A DNA stretch of 64,000 bases from Typha latifolia (Eukaryota > Streptophyta > Magnoliopsida > Poales > Typhaceae). The translations under genes were made by a program, and so were the position numbers. Positions 1 to 12,500 of this stretch are shown here, piece by piece (within the stretch, counting starts at the first letter, position 1; every line of letters starts with the position of its first letter). The stretch covers positions 12,101,188 to 12,165,187 of the forward strand of contig CM034101.1 of assembly GCA_019914945.1 (NCBI GenBank), written 5' to 3'. The notes under the pieces are model-generated. The model did no database searches. It worked only from the letters and a program-made list of their open reading frames with translations, and was not told the DNA's origin.

Positions 1-515
1 AGGTGGAGACATTAATTACTAATGTCTCCAAGTTAGCTAAAAACATGAAAAGAAGGTAATTTGGGACATCAATTACTGATGTCTTTTAAACAACCCACAT
101 CGGCCAATTTCGCCAATAAGACTATACAAAAGATCTCATATTGGCCAATACAGCCAATACTAGTCCAAAATCAGCTACTTTGCTGGCTTCAGGGTGGGAT
201 CAGGTTCCTCTATCCAATCTGCAATCCATTATGACTGATCCAACTAGGGATTGGTAGAAACTGCCATCCTTTCTTGTAAGTCCATTGGCAAAACATATGA
301 CACTTCATGTGTACTCAGTTACATCAATAACATAAGAAATATATAGTTACATAAGTGATAATATGATCCATGTGACAAGTACATGTATCAGCAAGAGTCA
401 GAAGATTTAAGATTTTGAGTATGACCAAGAAAACATTGAACTACTGAAATATGTAGTTGTAAGCACTAGAAGATTGGAAGAAAGACATTCCTTACATTTC
501 TAGAAATTCACATAC
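1..515. other. SGR6 intron 26, incomplete at the window edge
   Basis: The GT donor of intron 26 is at 515-514 on the minus strand. I find no stretch here that encodes the next conserved SGR6 block, so the next exon is outside the window. Positions 95-165 hold repeated 'ggccaat' words that recur near 1930-2130 and look repeat-derived. Confidence 0.6.
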
Positions 516-3500
516 CACAAGCGCGTTAATTCTGGCTTCTATAACAGTTGAGGGAGCATATCTTGCAGCATATCCATACATTAAGGCCAATGCAGCATAT
601 GTATCATCAGCATCTTCAGGTTTAGCTCTGCTCGAGAAAAGAGACAGGAATCTAGAGCAAAGAAAATGAACAAACACATTGATGTAATCAGAAGAAGTCT
701 ACTAAATGACAGAGATTCCAAAGACACATTTTTTATTTCAGAAATGACATGTTCTTTCTAAATGGAACAAAAGCATATGATAGAATGAAGACCTCATATT
801 TACACTCATAAAGCAATATCAGTAACAAATATTTCTACAAATCACAAAACACTATACCACAGGCATTTATTTCAAACTATTGTAACTAATCCAGAATAAC
901 CACAAAATAATAGTACGAACATAACCAAATTTGCACATCCAAAATTAGTGCATCCAGGCAGATGACGGAGTATATATAATATAGGATTTTCTTTTCCTGA
1001 CATGAATACATGATATGACCTAGTGGTTGAAGATTATGACAAGTGAAATGTCAAATATCCTATTTCATCAAAGAAAAGAAAAATGAGATTGATTTGTGAA
1101 GAAAGCTAAATTTTAACCCAAATAGCCCAAATAGAAGGAACACCAAGATGCAACAGACGTATATATGATCAGCCTATGATCTGTTTAGATGATTTTGTCG
1201 GGGTTAGAAAATAATCTTAGGCTATACCAGAAATCTTCCTAAAGTGATTCTAATCTCTCTTAACGAATAGTAGAAAAAGACGTGTGATTTTTATCCCATA
1301 GTGATACCCCCTAGTGACCTTAACCGGATCAGCTATGAAGAAAAGACTCGAACATTATCTTGATGTGACTTTTAATTGATGTGAATCCTCAAGCACAATT
1401 ACAAACTAAAATGATTAGCATTATTGAGATTGAGAAAATTTCCATAATGAATTGAGCATGTTATTAGTTAGTTAATCGCATTATTTTTACTTATGTTTAT
1501 TATTCATATTATGAGCATGCTGGCCATTGTTTTGAAATATTAAGCTTTGGCTTTTATATCATATTGGATAAAGTGTAAGTTTACTAGCTTTTCAACGGAT
1601 TCATTCATTGAGCTAAAATTGTCAGCTCATTAAACTCTTTCAATATTTCAGATGTTGATTAGTCTAACAAATGAACGTGGAGCACTGGGATTTAACCTTC
1701 ACTTAGAATTTTGGCATTTCTGCTTTTAGATATAGTAGTGCTTTTATTTTCATGTTTGAAAAGCTAAATGTTGCCTTAGTGTCATTTAGAAGACATAGAT
1801 TATATAATTTGGGTATTTTATATCTTTGAAAGTTTTTGAATTCAAGTTATTTAATAAATTTTGAGTTTCGTTATATTATGGAGTTGGATAATATTATTAA
1901 GGCTTCAAGTATCCCAAGTCTATTAGGGTACACGATCGGCCATGATTCGAAAATTGGGTCATGGTCATGGATTTAATTATCGGCCAATCCCAATCCATAT
2001 CGCCGAACTGGATATGCCAACACGGCCAATTTAATCGGTTCCCGCTCCAAAATGTTCGAAATGGAAGGTCGATATAGCTGATACAACCGATACGTATCAT
2101 TTTTAAGCACCCGATTCCGATTGTGAAACTCATACTTAGAACCTTAGTTGTGATACTTTTCTTCCTTAGTTTATTCTCTTCTATGTCTGTAATTTTTTTT
2201 CTTTATCGCTCCTTATCACTGTTTAGTTTTCTTTTCTCTGCAGAAAACCAGAATAAAATAATATTTTTAGGTTCTGGACTGTAGCGCCATACTCTTGTAT
2301 CATGGCCATCCATAAAAATTTTCTTTTTCCTTCTTATCTTTGACCTTTTTCTTGAATCCTTTGATCTCCTATAATCATCCTATATCACCTAGTGAACAGT
2401 ACCAAATAAATAAATAAATTAGTGAGAGAAAGGGAAAAAGAGAGAAGATTAAGGAGGACGTGCAAATTTCTTTCCCAAATCTAACCAAATCCAATCAAAA
2501 GATTAAGGAGGACGTTTAGGAACTAGCATGTTCTAGCATAGTGACTGGTGATCTTTATCGATTGCATTAATTTAGTAACTCATGAAAAGTCATTTCAACA
2601 AACATATTGTTATTGCTAGCAAATATAGGCATACATTGGATATGCACATGTGATTTCATTATTTTAGATTATATGGATCCCTCGCTGGGCTGTGAGCTCA
2701 CCACCTCTTGGTGGCATTATTTCAGAGCTAGGGGACATAGGTGCGGGTAGCGAGGAGTAGCTGTATTTCTATTTCAGTATGTCTATTAGTTGTATTGAGC
2801 CCCTGCGAGGGCGTTATGATTAACGATGTATTTTGGACTTTAGCATTATATTTTGGATGTATATTTGGAAGGCTTGTTGTGGCCTGTGAAACTTGTATCC
2901 GGACTCTTCTGGTTAAGTTTATTTATGGTCTGAATTTGTGCTGTTGTGTGCCTTGTAAAATCCTATTACTGACAGATCATGTGATGCACCGCGTGGGGAG
3001 AATTTACCCACGCGGTTTACACGTGTATTTGGAGGTTTGGGTGTTTTAATGATGTATAGTCCTAGTATGGTAGTACCTTTGGAACCGACTTTGCCCAACA
3101 TTATCTAATATGCGCTTCAATTTTTCCAATACCGTGTCCAAATGCGAAGCAGCAACCTGCAATAGTGTTCCATAAAACTTCCCTCGTAAGAAAGAGAGAG
3201 AAAAATATAAAAATTTGTGACCTAGTACACTAACATACCAAACCCATGCCTTTAGCAAGACCAAGCCTATTAGTAGGGACTGAGATATTTGCGTGCTTGT
3301 ACATCCAGTCTATCTTTTCATGGACATAGTTTCTGTCATCAACTTTCTGAAGAAGCACGCCTAAGCATCTGAAGAGAAAAAAAAAAGTAGTAAGTTATAG
3401 CTTTATGCAGCTCATAAAAATAAACTTCCAGCCAAATTTCTCATCAGTCTGGAGTATCTAAGACAAGAATACATTCAGAAAAGATCAGAAAGCTAAAAAT

Positions 3501-6500
3501 TCAAAAAGAGCAAAATATAATCTTTAATCTCTTCGTTTCATAGTAATGAACTTTCAAAGCAGAGTTATAACCTACATAAATGCTTCAAAAAGAAAAGCAT
3601 ATGAAAGAAATTTACCTGAGGCAGGCAAACAAGAAATTAAACCAAGTAAATACTCTGGCAAATTTGAGCAGATCTTCATACTAACTAGGGCAGTAGTGTA
3701 CAACAAAATGTGATGTAAATAAGTTCTACAATTACCATCCCAAACTCAGACAGAAGAGCACAAACCTTGGAGATCACTCGCATATCTAATAGAAACAAAC
3801 CATGGAATCTAACTATATCTTAGATAGTAAATTGCGGCTATAGTGAGAATGTATAATGAACCCTGTATGCTTGTATTATAGGAAGCTACATATTTCATCT
3901 CCATTTAGGAATAAAATGCAAATATTACCTGTTCTGGGGAATTGAAGTACTTATTATCATCTTGCTATATCATGCCCTGAAAGTGATTGCCTATTTAATA
4001 GCTATCTTGTGTAACCTATCAATAGGTGCATATTGGTTACAAGAATTACAATATAAAAATGAGATGTACCCAGCAGAGCATGCGATATATAGTTAAAAAA
4101 TTCCAAAAAAATAAAGTAAAAGATCATATGGATTAGAGAAATTTTCAAATAACAACCTACATTTCAATAATTTTGTGTCTAACACCCCATCTTTGAGTTT
4201 TTGTAAACTGACCCCTGTAATTTGCCCATAATCTTCATATGACACCTTGGGTGAACTTAATCCAACTAATATCTAACAGAACAGTACCTAAACAAGAATA
4301 TCCAGGTAGAGATAATAAGTTTAACATCTAAAATACCCTTGTTTACCCTTCTCCATTTTCCTTAACTTCTAAAATATCGTTTCCTAAAGTACCATTACAA
4401 AAAGTCAAACTTCAAGAATGTTTTTCTAAGGTTAATTTAGTAAGTTTGGTTACTATGGGATTTAGGATAAAAACAATGTCAAGAGTACATTATTAACTTT
4501 ATCCTAGAGTAGCAGGTTAGTTAGTCAAAGTAACACTGTAATAGGAGGGTGTCATATGAAAATTATATGCAAAAAGGAGGGTGTTACAAATAGTTTAAAG
4601 ACTACTAAAATGTAGAGCTATATTTCAAAATTTCCCCATAAATTAAGATACTCAAAAGCAAACAAAAGCACAGTGAAGAATAAAACTATAATATCTTTCA
4701 AGAATTACATAAGATTTTGATAGAAAAGTATCTTCTGATTAATTCTAAGAGGAAATATGCTAAAAGTATAATCAGTATCTCAAGATTATCAAAATTAACA
4801 AACAAACAGAAGTGTAAAATAGAATGACAAAAAGGCATATTTCTTGCCTGTGAAGCAAAGCTGAATGTTCATCATCTACAACATAAAGATCATACTGCCT
4901 TGCAAAAGCATTCCCCAGTGAAATAACCCACTCAGCATCTCGACTAACATCCAAAGATTCTGCCAAGAACTGAATGAAAAAGAATTACAATTTCCTATTG
5001 GGATGAATCAGCAGCTTGAGCAGCTGGTATCTTGAAGAAGTAAACAATTACGAAAATAAAGCATAGTATATTAAGAAAAGATAGCTCCTTTAATCATCCA
5101 ACACTATCAACTCCAGATAACACAGGACTAAAATTAATAAGAATCTAGTACAACAGGTTAGTTCTATATGCAGTAATTTGAAGAATTTTGGTAGTAAAAC
5201 TCACAAGCATTTTGTAAAAAATGACTTTTTGAGAATATAAACAAAATAATTTCTGCAAAGCAAGTCAAAACAACGGACAGGCAATCTGTAATATGATATT
5301 TGAAGTGTTATTAACTTCACAAATCAGACTTACATTGATAATCATGTCATCCCAAGTGTCTTGGTAAGACAAATCCTGCTTTAAGTCTTCAGGATCACTG
5401 ATATATGCTTTCATTTTAGGGACCTAGTACTTGTCAAAAGAATGAGTAAGTAAGATTGCTTGAATTGAAAATTAAAAAAGCGATTTTCAGGAATGAGTAA
5501 AACAGTTTCCTCAGCAGATTATGACAAATTTATGATAGAACATAACAAGATGAAGTCCATTACAAATTTACAACAAAGCATAGCAAGATGAAGTCCACTG
5601 TAACGGAGATCCAATTTTGAACCATATGAAATATTTCAATTCCATTGAGGGTAGAAAGATCAATATCCTAATAAGATACTAAAATTTTACAACACTCGGC
5701 ATTATCCAATAGAAAATGTAAACCCCTTAGGCTCCGCTTGGTTACAAAATAAGCATAATTTCATTCTAGTATAGTGAGGTACTAAGGTCTATCCTAGTTT
5801 AGTATCTAAACAGCAGTTTATGTCAATACTACTTTAGCAATACCTACTTCTCCATCTCATTATGTAAGACCACCAAGTTAAACTAATATAATAAGAAAAC
5901 AGAATCATCATTTTACCCTTAAAAAGACATTACTTCAATCAACTATCATTTTAATCGTTCTCCCCCTCTATCTCATCACAAGTTTTTTAATAAAATATAT
6001 CTTCAATTCATTTCTTATTCTAGTTTAAGGACCATTTTTTCATGTCAAATAAAAAGTAATGATAACACCACTACCATTTTATTTTTAAAAAGACATCACT
6101 TTAATCAACTATTATTTCAATTCATCTTTCACTCTCTCTTCACATGTTTTTTAATAAAATACCTCCTAAACCCACTTCTTATTCTAGAAAACATGATCAC
6201 ATTTTCATGTCAAATCAAAAAGAATGATGGCACCACTATCTCGGTTTACAATCATTTTTTTCCGAAACCTACTTAAGGTACCATATTCAAGGTTAAGAAT
6301 GACAAGCATGCAATGCGGACCTACAAGCATTCAATGCAGACCTACAAGCATGCAGTGTGGACCTACAAGCATGCAGCATGGACCTACAACATGTATGCAG
6401 TGCAGACATGACATGTGGACCTATAAGCATACATTGCGGACCTACAAGCATGTAGTGCAGACATGTATTCCACACTGCACAAAAATTTAAGCATATTTGT

Positions 6501-9500
6501 TGTGCAAATACCCAAATGGGTGAGGGAAGCGGAAGCAAAATCCTTCACCCTCAAACAAATCCAAATGGAATAGCAATAATTTGGGGGCAAATCAAATATT
6601 AGCAAAGCTAATATCAATATCAATATGAGAACTCCAAATTCAAGATGCTAGTTGTAGATAACTTCTAATACCCAAGATAATCACAAATAAGAACACCAAC
6701 TAGATGCAAACCAAAAAGAGACCAGGTTTACGTGGTTTGGCGATGTGCCTACGTCTACGAGCGGAGCAATCTTCAATTCACTATGCAAATCTTCAAATAC
6801 AAAGAATTTATAACTCTAATCTCACTCTAAACAATGATGGCTCTCCACTACAAGTTTTTCTCTCTTGCAAAATGTCCACACCAAACCCTAAAACCCAACA
6901 TTTCTATTTATAGGGTTGGTTCAAGTTAGAGATTTCAGCAGGGCGTTCGAACGCGCCCAAGAATTTTAATGCAAAATGCAGACTAGCGTTCAAACGTCAG
7001 GACCCCGTTCGAACGCCTGCATCAATAGCCTCTGTCTAGAAACTGCGTTCAAACGCCCCTAGGGCCCGTTCGAATGCACTGGCACAGCAAGCAAGCCTGC
7101 GAAATGCTGAAATCTGAATTTGAGCCAAACTTCAACAATATTCTCATTTCTTAACCATCTTTTAGAAATAATAGGTATGAGATGTTAAAACCAAGTTAAA
7201 AAAGAAAAATAGTAATTTTAGAGTTCAAAACAGGTGTTAATATTTGTTAACTATGTTTTACAAAAATTGAAATAAGTTATAACATGTGAAAACAAGATTT
7301 AAAGGGCAAAATAGTAAATTTAGTAGTCAAAATGGGTGTGAATATTTCTTAACCATGTTTTAAGGGAAAAAAGGGTATAACATATCAAAAGTTCAAAACC
7401 AGGTTTTAAAGGCAAAATAGCAATTTTAACAATCAAAACAGGTGCTAATATTTCTTAACCATGTTTAGGAAAAATAGATATACCATGTCATTCACTAGTT
7501 AAAAGGGTAAAAAAGTAACTTTAGAAATCAAAATGGATGTTAATATCTCTTAACCATGTTTTAAGGAAAACAGGTATAACATGTCACTCGCAGGTTAAAA
7601 TGGTATAATAAAAATTTTAGTGGTCAAATGGGTGTTAATATTTCTTAACCATATTTTAGGAAAAAATGGATATAACATGCAATGCACAAATTAAAAGGTA
7701 AAATAGTTATTTAGCTATCAAAACAGGTGTTAATATTGGGTAACCATGTTTAAGAAAAAAACAGATATGACATACTAAAACCAGGTTAGGGAGCACTTTT
7801 CTCAATAAAAACTCAACACAAGTAAAGGTTAATTTAAATAATATTATGCACCAATACTTCATCCATCCACAAAAAAGTATTTTGGTCAATTCGTATGAAA
7901 TCACACCAATTCTCGAAGCAATTTCACTATTCTCCTCACTTTAATTTGAAATCCATGTCACATGAAGTGTAATAACTACACTACTATATCTGTTTACAGC
8001 CAAAATTGTCAGAACCAAAAAAAAAAAATTAATAATGATAATAATAATAATCGGATTAGATTTGATCCTCTTCTAATCTATAAATTTAAAACCCTAATCC
8101 ACTCTCTCTCTGCTTAACGATTTCAGCCCCCCACTTTCTCTCTCTTCTTCTTTCTCTCCTTTGTTTTCTTATCTTTTCTCACCGTCGGAATCGCGACGAG
8201 GGTTTGGCCCGTCGGAGCATCGCCGGAGGAAATTGGGACCACCACACTCCTCCCCGGTGAGCCATCTCTCATCCCTCTAATTTAATTTAAATTTAAAGAG
8301 GTAAATTAGAAATACCTAATTCGTAATTCATGGAATTCGGCTTCGTCGGCAAATCAGGCCGGCCGACAGCTTCGCGTCGCAACCACATCGTCACCGGGAG
8401 CTTCGTGCTCCAAGCCGGTGTCGGTGATGTCTTCTAGGGAGCCCTCATAGCCCCAATCGACGTCGGCGTCGGCCGTCGGTTGTGAGTTCTCCACCTCGTG
8501 AGGACGGCGGCACCGTGTGGGCATTGGGAGTTAAGGGCGCGTGCCGGCCGGCGAACCGTCGCCGCGATGGCCGCCGACGTCTTCCTTTCTCTCTCTTTTC
8601 CTCTCTCTTTTCCTTTCTCTCTTTCTCTCTCTCTCTTTTCGGCTTAGAGAAGACAGACTCGGGCAACCCGAGTTTGGCCTTCTCCCAATTAAGATGTTGG
8701 ATTCGGGTCGGGTTGGATCTGAATCTAAGGAACCTGACCCGGCTCCATTGGTTAATTGGATTGGACCTTGGGCCCAATCCATTTAAGAATAGGTTGGGTG
8801 GGCTGCGGGCCAATTGCAACCCAACCCAACTGATTTGGGCTTATTTTGGCCCAAATTAATGATTATTGAGTTATATTGTAGAAAAAATTTTAATGTTTTT
8901 TTTATTAAAAATGTTATTGTTATTTATTAAAAGGTGGTGATTTTAGCACGTGAGTTAGGGATTTGAGATTCAGCTGTCTTGCCTAAAGTCAGGTGAGTGG
9001 GTTCACTCACATATTTATTTTCTTATATTTCGTACCTTTGTCGACCATGTAAAATTTTCTGTGTGCAAATTATTTATTTCATCCTTACGTGCGAAAATTT
9101 AATTGTTATATTTTCTGTGTGCATTTAATCATTATACTCAGTGCATCACCATACTTCGTGCAAATATTAAAATTTGTGAAAAGAAAAATGAGACTAGTGT
9201 TGGTACAACTTAGAAAATAGTCCCGGTATAAATCACTTGCGATTTTCCGTGGTGACTCAAGTCTATCTGGAAGTCCAGGGAAAAGTCCTAAATCAGAACA
9301 CTACGGTGACTTCTTTTTTTTCCGTGGTGGCTCAAGTCTACGGTTTTCGAGTGGATTCCACTCACTGAGCTATAGTTGTTAGCTCATGGATTCTTTTTTT
9401 TGTATTTATTTATCTATCTCAGGTAATAGTCAACGGGGCGACTGAGCGAGATGTACCCGAACTCCACCTCCACTTAGGATTCATCTATTTACTTTTCCTC

Positions 9501-12500
9501 TCTTTTGGATTTTATGCTTTAGATTAGAAGTTTTATTTATTTCGTTTAGAGACTATAAAATATTAACATTGTTTTTATGTTTATTGCAATTAGTTTAAAT
9601 TTAATAAAGCAGATCTTTATTTTATTTATTTATTTTGTCATCGTACACATAGAAAATACTAATAAGGCTTCGTGTATCTCAAGCATATTGAGATGCATGG
9701 CCGGTCATGATTCCTATCGTGTACAAAAACAACAATGAACTCAAGTCTCTATGGACATTTACGATCATACAGAAAGTTTGTTTGATACTCATATTCAGGT
9801 AGCATGTTCAGCTCTAAGTTTCCAGTTTGGTTTCAGTTTCAAGTTTGAAACCAAATCTCTCCCCACTCCCCCTAACAAGTGAAACATTTAGGCTGAAACC
9901 GATCCATTTCGATCAAGAGTAGTCTGAAACCAAAGGCAAAACCAACAATTTTGCTGGTTTCGAACTTGAGAAATGAGTTTCAACCTTCAACGAGGAGTTT
10001 CGGCCACTACTATAAAGATGATGTCTATGAGAGGATCCATTTGAGAGGGAACATGTAATACATAATTAAAAGATTCAAAAAGTGCCATTAAATCTAAGAC
10101 CTTTCTTGCAAACACAATTGTAGAAATTTTGCCAGCTAGATGCTAAAAGAACAAATAAAATTTTAGAGCATTTCAATGTCTTTGAAGATGTGTTTGACAG
10201 TATTAGCAGAAATCAGAATAGTACACAAATTTTCTTCCTTATATTGGAGAAAAGAAATGATAACTTACAGTTATTATACCTCATCTTGCAAAAATAAATA
10301 GAGGTTTTTTGGGAATATTGGACCTAAGTAGCATAACACCTGAAAGGAATGAATAATCAATAGTTAAGAAACTTTCCTTACTGTAATAATAACCAGTTAT
10401 TAACTTCTAATTAGCCTTCATTGTTAAAATATACATATATTAAGTTGATTATATAGTCATATTGTTCTTCTGCCATTTAAACCTTGTCTAACCAAGTAGA
10501 TTAGAAGAATAAAATAAAAGACAGCCAATTATGTGTACAATATGCATGAGTTGGATCATATTAACCAGTGGTTTTTAATAGGACTGCCATCTTAGTACAA
10601 CCATTAAAAGAGGGCATGGTGTAAGGTACAAAACCTAGGATTGCCAGGTTTGCTTCTTTCTTACCAATAGGAAACATTATTGAGTTTTTGACTATTTTAA
10701 GTCTACAGCTTTTTTTTTTACACATTTAATTCACTTTGAAACTTAAATATGAATCTAAATGAGTAACCGGACAACGACTTTCAAATATAAGTCGCTTTCC
10801 AGTTCAATGGGTTATATAGAATTTAAAAGTTGTTTAGTCTTAGGTCTTAAAAAGAGAAATTTTCACATAAATCATTGAACCAAAAACTGACTAATAGATA
10901 TTTCTTTCCCTAAGACTTAGAAGTTTACTGAGCAACTTTCAAATTTTTACATAAGTCGCTAAACAAGAAAGCGACTACTATTTGGAACTCGTTGTCCAGT
11001 TCAGTGGATTTGTTGGGTATGTCAAAACTCATTTAGATTCATATTTAAGTTTTGAAGTGTACTAGATGCTTTAAAAAATATTTGGGAAGGGTAGTTTGGT
11101 CAAAAAAACTCAAACATTATCAGGGATGTAACTTTTAGGCTTTTACAGCCACATCAATTACATACTCAATACAATTTGACAAGTAAACTTAATGACCTTC
11201 TGAAGTAATTGACATAAAATGTAACTTTGAAAGGAACATTTGCTGTCCAAACAGGCTAAAATGTTTTGCTTGTGCTCATTCAACTACTACAAAAGGATAC
11301 CCTTAAATGACATTTGACAATCACATTGTGTGAGGAATGATCCTGGCTGGCGATGGTAAGGGTCAGTGTTGAGCTGGGTTGGAGGAAGAAGTGGCGGTGC
11401 GGCCTGTGAGTGGGTCGAGGGTGGAGGGAGATAGGGTTGTGTGGCTGTGGATGAGGGAAGATTGCGATGGAGTGAGTATTTGGGGGTGAGGCTAGCTCGG
11501 GAGTAGGATTAAGAATGGGTTGGAGAGATAAGGAGCGGTAGCTGAGGTGAAAAAGGGGCAAATAGGGTTCAGGTGAGCTAAGGGTGAGGGAAGGTAGAGT
11601 GAGCTGAGGTGGAGGGGAAGGAGAGAGAGAATGGGGAAGATAGAGTAGCTAGATGGGGAGGTAGCTCAGCTGGTGGCCTCAGTTTGGGCGCGGCCAGCTG
11701 AGCTACCTCCCCATCTAGCTACTCTATCTTCCCCATTCACTCTCTCCTTCCCCTCCACCTCAGCTCACCTGAGCCCTATTTGCTCAGCTACCGCTTAGGG
11801 GGGGGGGGGGATTTTAGAGAGAGTGGAAGAAAATTAGGGTAATTTTCATTGATGCCTTTGGGGTGCTTACCACATCTCATATATAGTGGCTACTCAAGCT
11901 TAGGTGACTTGCCCATTTTGGCATTCAAACACCCGATGATGAACACTTATGTTAATTGATTATTTTTATGAGTTTGAGTTGGGTTAGGACTTGTTTTGGG
12001 TTGTTTTCTTTCATTCAGTAATTAATCCAATTGAGAAACTATTTACAGGCTGTTTTACTTAAGTTTGACAAGTGATATAATATTTTCTTCTTTATCTCTT
12101 CTCTCTTGAATCTAGCTATGGGGCTAGGATTTACTGATTTCTTCTCTTTTCATCCATTAAACTATTGTGGTATTACTTGATAAATCTGTCGGGTCAGATC
12201 CTATCACATTACTGCATTATGATAGGGCATAAGAATTGGGGACAAAAAAAAAGGGATCAGAGGAGAAGAGACCGTTAAAATCTGAGAAGCCAATTGTTCC
12301 CTAGCAAGTGGATCATGCAGAAGAACAATTAATCGAGCGAAAAGATCCTGCATCCATGAAGGCATCAGAAATATTTATGTAACAATATTTCTAAAACCAG
12401 CATATTACAATATTACAAGTAAAGAAGCATCACCTCGGCGTTAGGAAGGTCATTGCTAGATTTGAATTCACTGCCTAATGTACCAGTATGAGATGATCTA

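Noticed and set aside
8445..8859. Overlapping 80-125-codon open frames on both strands
   Set aside because: They come from a CT/GA-rich low-complexity tract within an LTR-like block; no family motif and overlapping frames on both strands argue against genes.
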